From Monosporascus cannonballus (Eukaryota > Ascomycota > Sordariomycetes > Xylariales): a DNA stretch of 64,000 nucleotides. A program made the translations under genes and the position numbers. The notes under the pieces are model-generated. The model was not told the origin of the DNA. It searched no databases and saw nothing but the letters and a program-made list of their open reading frames with translations. Positions 12,201-23,100 of the stretch are shown one piece after another; the stretch's first letter is position 1; each line of letters opens with the position of its first letter. The stretch lies in NCBI GenBank assembly GCA_004154925.1, contig QJNS01000073.1, positions 124,001 to 188,000 of the forward strand, written 5' to 3'.

Positions 12201-14170
12201 TACTATGTCGAGAATTAAAAAATGTTTTAAATGAAACTCCTTGCAAAACAAAAATCTACACAAATTTTAAAAGTTTTTTTAGTTATACCACAATTAATAT
12301 ATTTATAGAAACGTAATTATAAAACGCGAAGAAAATAACAGATTTGAATTTCGTTAGTAGTTATTAAAGAGTTATAAAAAATAATGACTAAAATATTTTA
12401 AATAAATAAATCAATCTTTTTGAAATATCTAATTAAAATTGATTTATAATTCTTGATAATACATTAAAGAAATACTTATATTAATATGGAATTGTAATGA
12501 TACGAGTTGCGTTACATAATTAATTTATGAAAATGAGACGTATAATAATAATGTATTAAAATTTAAATATAAATAAATCACAAACTTCGAGAAATATTAT
12601 ATGGAGATATTACGACGTATATACGAATATTAATTATATAAATATCAAGAGATTTGTAAAATACTAAAATATTTTTATCACAGTTAAAATTTTCACAAAA
12701 GAAAAATAACAATTCAAGAAACAAAAAGTTATATAAATTTTATAGCAAATAGTAACGACTATCAAATTTACCAAGATCTTTTATGTTTACGTTATTAAAA
12801 CGATATAAATATTAGTCAAATAATATATACCCCTTTAAAGTATTTTTGATATATGCGAGTATAATATACCATTATTTTTAAGAAAAAGATAACTAGTATT
12901 TTTGAAATATTAGTAAAAGTTTATAATATAAATTAACTTAAATTTTAACGTATTTGATACATTTTAAGTTTGAATAACCAAATAAACAAAACGATGAAAT
13001 GAAATAATCAAATTTATTTATGTTATTTTATTAAGTACAAATAAAACTATTATATTACAAAATAATTTTTCGATTAATTCTAATTGTTAATATTTTTTAA
13101 AAAGTTTTAACAGTAATTTACTAAACATTAATTTCAGTTTTGCGTTTAATATTTATACGATTATTTACGATAAAAATATAAATGTCATAATAATATTGAT
13201 ATTAAACTAATTTTAATAATTATAATATGAAATAAGAATATAATTGAAATTAATACGTAATTGAATCAATAAATATTTTAAACAAAAACAAATAAAACCA
13301 TTAACTGTTTTTAAAAAAACTAATTTACCTTATTATAAAGAAATTTAAACGAAAAACACCAATAGAAATTCAATTTTATTTATATTTATCGGTATAAATT
13401 ATTAAAAAGTATTAAAAAACAATTATTAATTAGATATTCCGTTTAAAGTTGAATTTTACTTTAGTTTTTATATTTCTGTACTTTAATTAATAATGGATAT
13501 TATTCAACTCTATAGGGGATGAAACGACGTAAAAATAAAAATAAAGTAAAATATTACGTAAAAGAAAAATCAAAATATGCGAAACCAATAAACTTATGTA
13601 ATATTTATTTAAATAAAAAAGAAATTTGAATTTGGAAAATATCTGGAAGCCGACCAATAACGTTATACATAAGTAATATCTATTAAAAAGTTTATATTCA
13701 TAATAACGAACTTAAAGAATATGTTTTATATAACGGTTTATAAAGAAATATTTATAAGTTATCTAAATTCTAATGGATAATATTTATATAACTAAAAGTT
13801 TAAACCTTTATTATAATTTAAATTTTATAACAATCCATCTTATAAAATTTATTAAAACATTAAAAGGTGCAGTTAATAAGTTTAACGCCTTACACTGATT
13901 ATTATTAACTCTAGTAACGAATGCGAAATAATTGAATAAGATATTTAAAAAAAACTTCGTCGGTAATTAATTCTTTTTAAACGATAAACTTCAGTTATGT
14001 AATAATTTATTATAAAAATAAGAATACATATTTTCTTATACGATCGACTATAAGGTATATATTTTTTATAACGAAAAACTCTTTTTATTATTATATTAGT
14101 AAAGCGTTTCAAAAAAATTGAAAAAATACGAGTTAATTTTAGTACCTTTTATTTTAATTAGGTTAATTAG
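9218..14170. other. AT-rich RIP-type region with a gag-like trace
   Basis: No open frame of useful length occurs on either strand. The only protein-like signal is the gag-like segment at 10740-11060 on the minus strand. The rest is A/T with scattered CpG and no recognisable domain. It is best read as decayed retrotransposon sequence. Confidence 0.6.
10740..11060 (-). pseudogene. gag-like fragment of a retrotransposon
   Basis: The minus strand reads TTFAVTAFLTENAFNWFEL followed by about 50 codons containing YLKYEKA, ENKLKTILENFEKNV and QFNKLFNYD, with a few stops. This matches the retrotransposon gag pattern 'F.LTG.A..WF......YL ... F...F...F......R....L..L' of Ty3/Gypsy capsid proteins. It lies 4.5 kb upstream of the minus-strand RT, farther than in the chromovirus at 31.8-37.7 kb (about 2.7 kb), so it may belong to another element or the same element may have been split by an insertion. 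Confidence 0.6.
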
Positions 14171-14172
14171 AA

Positions 14173-14229
14173 AATAACGTTATATTGGTTCACAAGAATA
14201 ACGTTATATTGGTTCACAAGAATAACGTT
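14173..14229. repeat. 24-bp tandem repeat, about 2.4 copies
   Basis: Two identical 24-base units beginning AATAACGTTATATTGG (14173-14196 and 14197-14220) are followed by a partial third ending near 14229. Perfect identity between units inside RIP-degraded DNA points to a recent duplication. Confidence 0.9.
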
Positions 14230-14538
14230 TAGAAATATAACTAAAAATATGTAAAAAAAAGGAATTTACTAGAAAAAGAATTTTAAAACCAGGAGTGTTC
14301 AGAAAAAGAAAATCGTATTACGACCTACTAAGTTACGATCTCTAAAAGCGGTTTTAATAAAAGCAGCTAAAAGAAATTAAGTAAAGTAAGTTATGAAATA
14401 ATTTACCAACTTATTGCTAATATTTTATGATCTAACGAGCTTGGCTGCTACAAAAACTGTTGAACTCTGTTAAGCTATAACGCTAACTCGGACTAAGAGT
14501 TACGTAACTAGCTTCAGTGTTACGACCTGACAGGTCCA

Positions 14539-14901
14539 GGCCCGCGGAAACGGTCGCAACGATAAGGATAATACGACCCACTCTGCAAAGTTACGTAAAA
14601 AATGATTATTGATATACTCGTAATTACTAGAGAACGACTATAAATATAGATGATTCTGATTATTACGAGCAATATAATTATTAATAATTTGTAAGAAAAT
14701 AGAACGCTATATATACGTTCGCTATTTTTATAATTTAAATAACATTTACTTGCAACAGTAATTTGGTTATTTAAAATATCTTTAATATTACTAAAGGTAA
14801 TTAATTATTATATTTATTGTTTAAAATCCTGCAATATTTTTGCCTATATAAATTCGTACGATTTGAGTTTAATAATTAATTCAACATTTAACCGTTATAC
14901 G
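14539..14901 (+). repeat. Chromovirus LTR, copy B
   Basis: This block aligns with LTR copies A and C. It has a GGCCC start followed by 'AAACGGTC', the 'AAAGTTACGTAA' motif, a middle matching 'TTTTATAATTTAAATAACA', and an end near 'ACCGTTATAC'. Sequence after 14901 continues to match the leader after LTR C, so this is a 5' LTR whose element is cut off at about 15.18 kb, before most of gag. The edges are approximate. Confidence 0.7.
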
Positions 14902-15215
14902 TTATAAACTTTTATTTAACAATATTATTGTATTTGAAATAGTATGATCGAATTGGAAATAATAATATCGATAATATGTTCATTTATGAATAATCGAATT
15001 ATAAAATCTTTAACGATAATATAAGTTTAAACGAATGAAAGGATTAATTTCGTATAATTGAAAGAGAAATCCTTCGATGATTGGGCTTTTAAAACATATG
15101 TTTTATTTATTTGAAAAAAATATATCGATTTTTCTGGATCTGTTTAACAATATATATAAACCTTAAAGATAAAAGCAAAATATAAGATAATGGACAGCTG
15201 TAAATTTGGGTAAGG

Positions 15216-15391
15216 TATTTTTCGACCAATCGCAAAACATATTTCAAGAAATAAATATATTAGGTTACTTTCATCTTGCGTTTTCTATTAGCTGTGAGAT
15301 AGTGGATTTATATTAATAAGTGGGTCGGTGGCTGATCTGTAGCTGGTCCGTTACTAGTCTTATGCTTTTGGGGCTATATCTTTATAATTAC
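15216..15391. repeat. 175-bp dispersed repeat, copy 2
   Basis: This is the second copy of the block at 9041-9217, in the same orientation, with most differences being C-to-T or G-to-A. The 9-bp inverted repeat of copy 1 is decayed here (ATCTTGCG ... TGTGAGAT). It abuts the truncated chromovirus 5' end on the left. Confidence 0.7.
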
Positions 15392-17785
15392 GCCCATTTT
15401 TTAATCTGTTTGTCCCTAATAACATTATTATTAATTTAATATAACGCGTTTCGCAGACTTGGTGGCGTATATTGGCCGATAATTCCCCGTTATATGTACG
15501 TAAGTAATATTACATTAAAATTTATTTTATTTAAGTTGGCAAATAAGAAATATATAATATTTGTATATTTAATATTCGAGATTCTTAATAATCCGAAATG
15601 TTTTTTCTTAAAAAACCAAACCGTTTTTATTAAACTTATTTGTAATCATTAAATATAATTAAAAGTTGTTATAAAGGATGAAATAATTAAAATAATTACA
15701 TATAATATATTAAAATAGTTTAAGAATTCGGCTTTATAATTTATATTTTAAAATCATCAAAAAAGCGTACGTACGAATATAAATGTTATATTTTAAGCGC
15801 AAAGTGCTATTAATAATAATGTTGTTAGAGGTTTTAATAAATATTATTATTGTTATAAGTTGCAAATATTTAAGTTTAAGAAATTAAATTCTTCTAGGTT
15901 GGCTACGAAAATATCATTTATTCCGGAATTAATTTATCATTTTTATTTTGTTTTCTAAATTATTAAAAACATTAGAATATTTTCCGCGCTGTTTGAAATT
16001 ATAAATATACGGTATAAGTAATAGAATAAAGATATATATTTAAGGAAAATTAAATTATAAATACGAATAAATTATATAAAAATAATAATATAATTAGTTT
16101 TATTTTTCTAAAAAAATAACTTTTGCCGTAATAGAAGATTTCAATTTTATATAATAAAATATTTGAAACAATATTAAGGTAGAAATCTTTTGATATTATT
16201 ATATTTTTAAAAATGAAATTATATTTTGGTTTTTTATTAATTATAAATTCTCCTTTATAATTATTAATTAAATATTTTATATGTATTATTTAAAGTAAAC
16301 AATATTAAAACGTATTTACAAAAAGAAATAAAAATCTAAGGATTAATTAATGCCATAATAAGGTTACCAAATTTACTATTATTGTTGCATATTAATTTTC
16401 TTAATTCTTTTTGAAATCTTTATTTTATTTAAAAAATTTAAAATATTCGAAATGGAGAATTTTATATCCGTTTAACTTTAAAAAGTGGTTTCGGAGTTTT
16501 TGGCGCTTTATAGAATTAATTTAAAAAATTTTATAAATACTTACTTCTATAATTGCGCAACGGATTATGACGTATTTATCGTACTTTTACGCATCTTTAT
16601 TATTTAATATAAAGAAATATAGGAGTTTTGAGTTGTTTTATTAGGCGCTTTAAATGAAAAAAGTGTGATTAAATAATAACGTTACGTTTATTTTCAACAG
16701 AAATTTATCGTTTAGAGTTACGAAGGTCTTAAAATGTTAAATTTTAGCCTTTGATATATTTTCGTAATATCAGGCCAAAAATCAATTGTGAATTTTTTAA
16801 AATATTTTAATGAATTCTTTTTAAACATGGCTTTCTTAATGAATTTGGTAAATTTATGTTATATTCTTTTTAAAAAAAAATTATTATAACACTTAAAAAC
16901 TCTTTTCTAATCAACGTTGTGTTAATCTTTAAACATCTAAACGCTTTAATTTAAATATAAATAAAATGTTAAATCCGATATTGTTAAATTAACTTTATGT
17001 AATTTATTTTAATATGGTGTAAAAATTTGTGGTCTTTTTGACGTGCTGTAATAATAATATTTAATTCTAACAGTGCTAATTAACTATTTAATTCTTTATA
17101 TAAAATTTGTATTATAAGATTTTTAAATCATTTAAATAATTTAAACATTTTTAACAATTGTACTTTCTATAGTTACATTGACTTAAATTTAAATATTAGT
17201 ATATCTGATTTCGATTTTAGTACCCTTTTTAGTTTATTTTCAATATGTTATAATAAAAACTTAAAATTAATTGCGCATTTTTTTCAAAATTATTTGCTCT
17301 TCGGCTGATAAAAACTTATAAAATAATAATACCTTATTGAAAGATTTTTTATTCGACGAGATTTATCTAGTATTTGGTCTTAGTTTAAGCGTTAATATCA
17401 GCAGTATATTATTCGAACGATAAGATTATCCGGATATTTTTTTTAAAAAAAATTAATATCGGAAACGTTTGGATTAATAAAATACGAAACGTTGCGTTAA
17501 AAAGTATTATAATATAAAGCGAAATATTACTTGAAGTAATTCAAACGATTTTTATGGATTATATTTTTAAGTTTAACGTTATTCGAGTTGTTAACCGAAA
17601 TAAAGCAATAAATTAATTTAAAAAAGTATAATTAACTTAATCATAATTATTTTACGTGCTTAAAGTACCGGGTTTATAATTATTATAATTCAGTAAATCG
17701 GTAAATAATGTAATATAAAATGCAAAAAATAATACTTATCCAATTAGAATTAACTTTTAGCGAACGGTGGTTAGGAAACTTTTTA
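15392..17785. other. AT-rich region without recognisable genes
   Basis: Both strands are closed by stops, and I recognise no domain or repeat. The first 150 bases (to about 15540) retain more CpG and may be repeat-end sequence. The composition changes abruptly at about 17.79 kb, where the island begins with a GGCGCGCC-containing stretch. Confidence 0.6.
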
Positions 17786-17992
17786 TATAATGTGGGCGCG
17801 CCGGAATAAGGTTTTTCCGGAGTGCTAGGAGCTTGATAACTAACATAGATACCTCTATTCCACGATATAAGAAGAAATTTCCACTCAACCGGTTACGCAC
17901 TGAAGGCCTTTGCTACAAACTAGAATAAAAGCTAATAGGGTATTTGCGTTCATGTGTAGATGGCATGGATAAAAGCTCGCAGCAGCAAGGGA

Positions 17993-19835
17993 TTAACCAG
18001 CTGCCCTTCCTTTAATCCTTACCATTAGGCCCTCAGGCATCACAAACCAGCGGTTCTTAACATCCCATGCGCCTCCTTCCTCCGGGCCAAGCAACTCGAA
18101 CTATTTCATGTACGTCAGTTATCAGCAGGACAAACGCAGGTATTCCGGAAGGATCACAAGAAACTCACCTCGAAATGGTGGAGGAGTGTTGGGACGACCT
18201 TGTACACTTCGAGATAGGCAATATTCTTTCCTAAGCATGAGCGATGACCAGCTCCGAACTAGGCCATAGTGGTTAGCACCGAACAGGGCATACCCCTTGA
18301 GGACTCACCGTCAAAAGCGCATTTTCCATCCTCCGTCTTTGCTCTTGGTCAACGTCCAGCCATCTTTCTGGCCTCCATTGATCGCAGTCCTCCCCGAAAA
18401 CCTCCGGGTCGTGGTGCACGACATATGGGCTCATGCCTACCACCGTACCTGCCGGGAGATGCCTGCCGCAAATGGTAGCTCCGCCAGGCGGTACCACGCG
18501 CTCATATGGCAGGCCGAAGGAGGGGTGTAAGCGGCCAGCCTCCTTGATAACTGCATCAAGGTAGGGCAGCTCACGGGCATGCTTCCATGACGCCATAGGT
18601 CCAAGGGTGCTAGCTGCACCGGACAGCTCTTCTCGTAGACGGGCTAGAGATAAGGGGTGTGATAGTAAGTGGTAGAAAATAGAGCGGAGGAGGATGCCGG
18701 TGGTGTCAGAGCCTGCAGTGATATTAGAGGAGGCCCAAGCTGCCACGGCACTGGGGATGAGAGGTCAGCAGATTTTCGCAAGGATTATCCGGGGCATGAG
18801 AGGGCGGCTGTTACATACTACGGCGGCAAACTGCTGTCCTTCGATTCGATCTCGAGAAACCGGGACATGAAGTCACGTGTCTCGCGATCCCAGTCTGTCT
18901 TACCAGCCTTCATTTCTTGGCGGCGTTCATTAACACGCGCCATGGCGAACGCTGCTCCAGGACTGACGCCGCGGCCACGCATGTAGCGGCGAATTGGACT
19001 ATTAGTCCAGAAATCATCAATCCACGGCATCTGTGTAACCTATGATGTGACCAAGCACCCTCGTCAGCTTGGTATTCATTTGAAGGACTGCGAGCAATGA
19101 AGCACCAACCAACGATGTTTCTTTAAACATGTCCCATATATTCTTCATAACGCCGTTAACATCAGTTCCACTTTCCAGAAAACCCAGTCGCTTGGAAAAG
19201 GTAAGTTCTCCGATAACGTCGAAGGCAAACATCTGAAGCCAGGCGCCCAGGTCACAGGAACGTCCTGTAGCCGTGAAACGTCGCTCCAGTTCGCGGCAGA
19301 AAACTTCCATGGTAGTGTCTACATAGGGCTCGAATGACAGCAGCGTCGTCATTGAGTAAGCATTCGACACGGGTTTCTTGAGCATGTGGTGGATGCCTTC
19401 ATCCTGTGTAGCAAAAATACCGGGGATCGGTTTGCCATCGGGCTTCATAAGGAGCGCCCGATAAAAGTCCGACTTTGATAGAGTGAGACATTGCTCTCAA
19501 ACGTATAGCAATAGACTCACCTTCAGCCATGGCTTGGAAAATCGATAGATGGTGCTAATCTCTGATGGCGCACCGACTGAGACCATATTGGGCCCGAATC
19601 GCACGATCGGACCATACTTGCGGTGTTGTTGGATATGCTTCTCTTGGGCCCGGTAGCTCAGAACCCACAAGAAGCGCGGCAGATTAGTGAAATTTGCCAG
19701 CAATGGCCCTGGAATATGAGACAAGCGGCTATATGTCCTCAATGACAAAAAAACGAAGATTATGACCACCGTCGTACTCAGAGCCAGCATCGGCTGGGTT
19801 TTGACCTGCTCAATAGCCTTCGGCAGCAGCTCCAT
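17993..19835 (-). CDS. Cytochrome P450 monooxygenase (pisatin demethylase/benzoate hydroxylase-like)
   Basis: This is a haem-thiolate monooxygenase, probably anchored in the ER membrane and served by NADPH-P450 reductase. Six exons on the minus strand (19835-19521, 19472-19110, 19039-18819, 18750-18309, 18258-18169, 18100-17993) give 512 aa, the normal length. The introns (48, 70, 68, 50 and 68 bp) have GT-AG ends, several with CTGAC/CTAAC branch points. Residues 17-32 form the membrane anchor, then PGP 42-44. The I-helix AGSDTT is at 312-317, ExxR (EAGR) at 370-373, PERW at 427-430, and the haem loop FGAGHRSCLG at 448-457 with Cys455 as the iron ligand. All catalytic landmarks are present and no stop interrupts the model, so it looks functional. 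The KSDFY and DGKPIPGIF-type segments and the 'RNRWF' tail resemble the group including pisatin demethylases and benzoate 4-hydroxylases (from memory, subfamily unsure). The substrate is unknown. Intron 2 is the least certain. Confidence 0.92.
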
Positions 19836-19914
19836 TTCCTTTCACATATACAGAGTCTGGACGGGTTCAGGTCGGCACATTCCCATTCCGAGAGGTCACT
19901 AATACGCACTCCTC

Positions 19915-19926
19915 GCCATATAAGAA
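19915..19926 (-). promoter_or_regulatory. Possible TATA box of the P450 gene
   Basis: On the minus strand CTTATATGG lies about 85 bases upstream of the P450 start codon, in otherwise balanced sequence. The distance suits a fungal core promoter with a short 5' UTR. No transcript data support it. Confidence 0.35.
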
Positions 19927-20156
19927 GGCAAGAGAGTGTGTGGTGCACTGAGATCTTCGTAGGGAGTGGTTATGTCGAGGTGGGGGAGTTGCCTGTTAGA
20001 CTTCTGCGATCCTAACCCGTCTGCTGATAAAAACACAGACGCATCCCGGTAGCAGCGTTACTCTGATCATTCAGTACACCAATGATAAAGTCCATAGGGA
20101 ACTTGCATTGCCCATCATACGTGCGGGCAATAGAGGGAGATAGGTGGCCGTGGGAC

Positions 20157-20167
20157 CGGAGTATCGG
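20157..20167. promoter_or_regulatory. CGG-N5-CGG motif upstream of the P450 gene
   Basis: A direct repeat CGG-AGTAT-CGG lies about 320 bases upstream of the P450 start. Paired CGG triplets are the usual form of site for Zn2Cys6 binuclear cluster activators, which often control fungal secondary-metabolite genes. A single match in GC-balanced sequence can arise by chance, so this is only a pointer. Confidence 0.25.
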
Positions 20168-23100
20168 CTTTGGGGCTGCCCCGATTGCCGAATATAGAAG
20201 CTGATAGTTTGAGACTATAGATGCTAATTAAGCGCTAATCACTGCACTCCCAGAGGCTTTGATCAAACAGCTTCCTAGAACCTCAGCGTATTTTATGGTT
20301 AATATGAACACTTTTTGGAGCTTGGCTGATTATTCGGCATTAAATTAGAAAACGAGCGCTCCGAATGAAGGTAGTCTCCGTACGGTATTCCAGCAGATAC
20401 AGAGTTAATGATCTATTGTTAAATCTTCTAAATCAACATTCGCCGAATCATGCGTCGTTGTAATTTCTCTAAGTGTCGAGGGAGGGGAACGGTGAACAAC
20501 GAGGTAGTTCAGGAGATGGCGTTCATGTATACTGCGGATATTAGGATCCCCGCCCAACTTCATCAAGCCGTCGGCCGTTGTTAATTAATGTAGAGGCGTA
20601 TACGGCAGATTTCAGCAAGAAATACGACAACGATAAAAGCTCTGTGGTGGCAACAAGTTAACCCCATATGGCGCTTTCGCTAGCCACGCAATAACGGCGT
20701 TGCATTTGCGACAGTTATGAGCCGGGTGCTCTAGCTGCGTAAGATGGCTACGGTTAAGTTGATCACAATTGTTTTCTACTGATTTACGACCTTATTTCCT
20801 GTCAAAATGCCGGTTGATCCCATGCCCAAAATGGTGATCCTTAAGGATCGCTTCAGCTACTAACTGGTTCCTCTCTTTACGCTTCAATGCTCTTTCGCGC
20901 GGCGTCTGGAACCTTATAGACCAAGATACTCCCGGCGTAAAGCATTCCAAAGGTCCTCGGAAGCTCCCTTCGCTCGATCAGTAAACTGCCGACATCAACG
21001 CTCAAGTTAGGACCAAATACCAAGCAGATCTAGCCGAATAGCAGAACTCCCAACAGGTCACTGAACTGCGCGGCCCTGCTCCCGAAGTTCCCAAGAATCA
21101 GGATCCCGAAGATCTGAGGGAAGAGTACGAGACCGATCTCAAGCGCTTTGCGGAAGACAACCGATAGGAAGCCCCGGGAAATCTCCAGGATCGACGTCAG
21201 ATAATTACGCCAACATTCAGTTAGACATGGATCAACGCAATAGTGGAGAGCCAGATTCTCAGGAACGAACCCGAACCCTTTAGCTACGTTAAGCAGCGCC
21301 AAACGGCGCCAGGGCAGGTTATACTCCTGCAGGGAACTGTTTGACACGAACGTTACCACTAGAGCAAATAGCATCTTGGCGCAAAGCGCTACTGGGGTCA
21401 TAACTGTCGCAAAAGCGACGCCGCTATTGCGTGGCTGGCAATAGCGTTATATATGGTCAATTTGTTACCACAACAAGCTCCAAACTGAATAGTTAAGTGG
21501 TCCATGTATGGTGGAAGACTCCCTGCAACTGGTTTGATGAGTTCGGCAATCAAGTTCCTGGACTGTGAGCTGTAATTATATAACGCTGTACTCCGCAACA
21601 TCAAGCCCCGGGCTGTGTTCATTGTTGTCATGATAAGGGCAGTGAGGCCAGGAATAGCGACTTAAGTTACGTGTAAATCCCTTGATAATATCCATCGAGA
21701 CTCAGTTGCCCATGGCCCTGACCGCGAGCGAATAGAGCGCGCCTGTTGACAGGATCACTTGGTAAAGATAACTTTACTGCACCTTCAATCCCAGATCAGG
21801 TGTCTAGCATTGGACGCCACTGGACTACGCAACAACCTATATACTCAGGTGCGGGTCGCTTAGTTGCCCTTATTCTACCCCTATTTTGACCCCAGTTTTC
21901 AGTTTCGGTGTCCAGTCCAACTCCTGCAAAAGAGGCCATGGTTAGAACGTCATATTTCTGCACTGCCCAAATTCCCAGGTTCTCAGAGATACCCGAAGGC
22001 ATTATAAATACCGCTCAGAACGTGACTGGAGTTTGCCTGCCCAGGAAGCTGAGAAGTAGCCGCGCTTGTAAGATGCCCACTTTCATATACACGTAGAGCC
22101 GTGGCCTACACTAGAACTCTTAAATCGGCCGGTACTATAATGGATGCAATTTGGGTGCCTCCGTAAGTTCATCGTCGCGTAGAGTGTCACTGCCGCATGA
22201 AGCCAAGACTATTTGGAACCGATGGATCGACTATGGCATCATGTGGAAAGCACGGGCTCAGACGACACTGGAGAACAGATATAATAACAACATCGAGGAG
22301 TGGGCATAAAGTGTAGGTGGAAATGAGTTAAAAGCATCGGGGATATTTACCAAGTCAACACAACCTTACGCACTAATTCCGAGGGAGCAACAGCGGGTAT
22401 GCCCCTAACTTTCCCATGTCAATCGTCGCCGTACGACTCTACTCATACCCAGGGTGCACTTAGTTTACCCCTGAGAAATTTATATACAACCGTGACGGCC
22501 TAGGCTCTGTTAGAGTAAAGGGGTATGACGACCCATACCATTTGTGTACATAAATGTGTAGCCCTTCCCCAGCTAAGGGCTGGTCACTTAGAATGGAATC
22601 CAACGGGCATTCAACCTATCTTTGATAGGTTCATGTAGATACAGCCTATCTAGCTCATCCGCAATTGCATTTGCCAATATCGCTGAGGATGGGCGTGACG
22701 GCTTGGTATGAGACACGTCGTAAGCGCGAATGGTTTGCGCCGCCTGATAAGCTATCAGCGATACTAACTCATCTACTGCAGCCTACAGATATTCTTGCTT
22801 CCCAGTGGTTTCTGTGGCGCCATCATAATGATATCATCTCCTGACGCTGCCTTGCAGGTAACACGACGTGCCGAGAACCCGGTATGTTGCGCAGGCAGAG
22901 CAGGTTGTGTGATGGGAGGGGCCTTGGCAATTTCTAGAAGGTCTTGGTCTGTTAGTAGATAATCGAGCGAACCAAGCAAAGCGGTTTCACATTCGTGTAT
23001 TATGTCTTCAGGAGCTAATGCGGCTAGCTAACTTGCCCATGCACAGTAGTCAGGACAGGAGAATCCGGAGATATATAGTGTTAAGGGTTGAATCCTGCAC

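Noticed and set aside
1..17785. Mitochondrial DNA or plasmid as the source of the AT-rich arms
   Set aside because: There are no mitochondrial tRNAs, rRNAs or respiratory genes, while nuclear-type chromoviruses, a Tc1 element and CpG-retaining RIP patterns are present.
18269..18986. Plus-strand frames across the P450 gene
   Set aside because: They overlap the P450 exons on the opposite strand and have no motifs; shadows.
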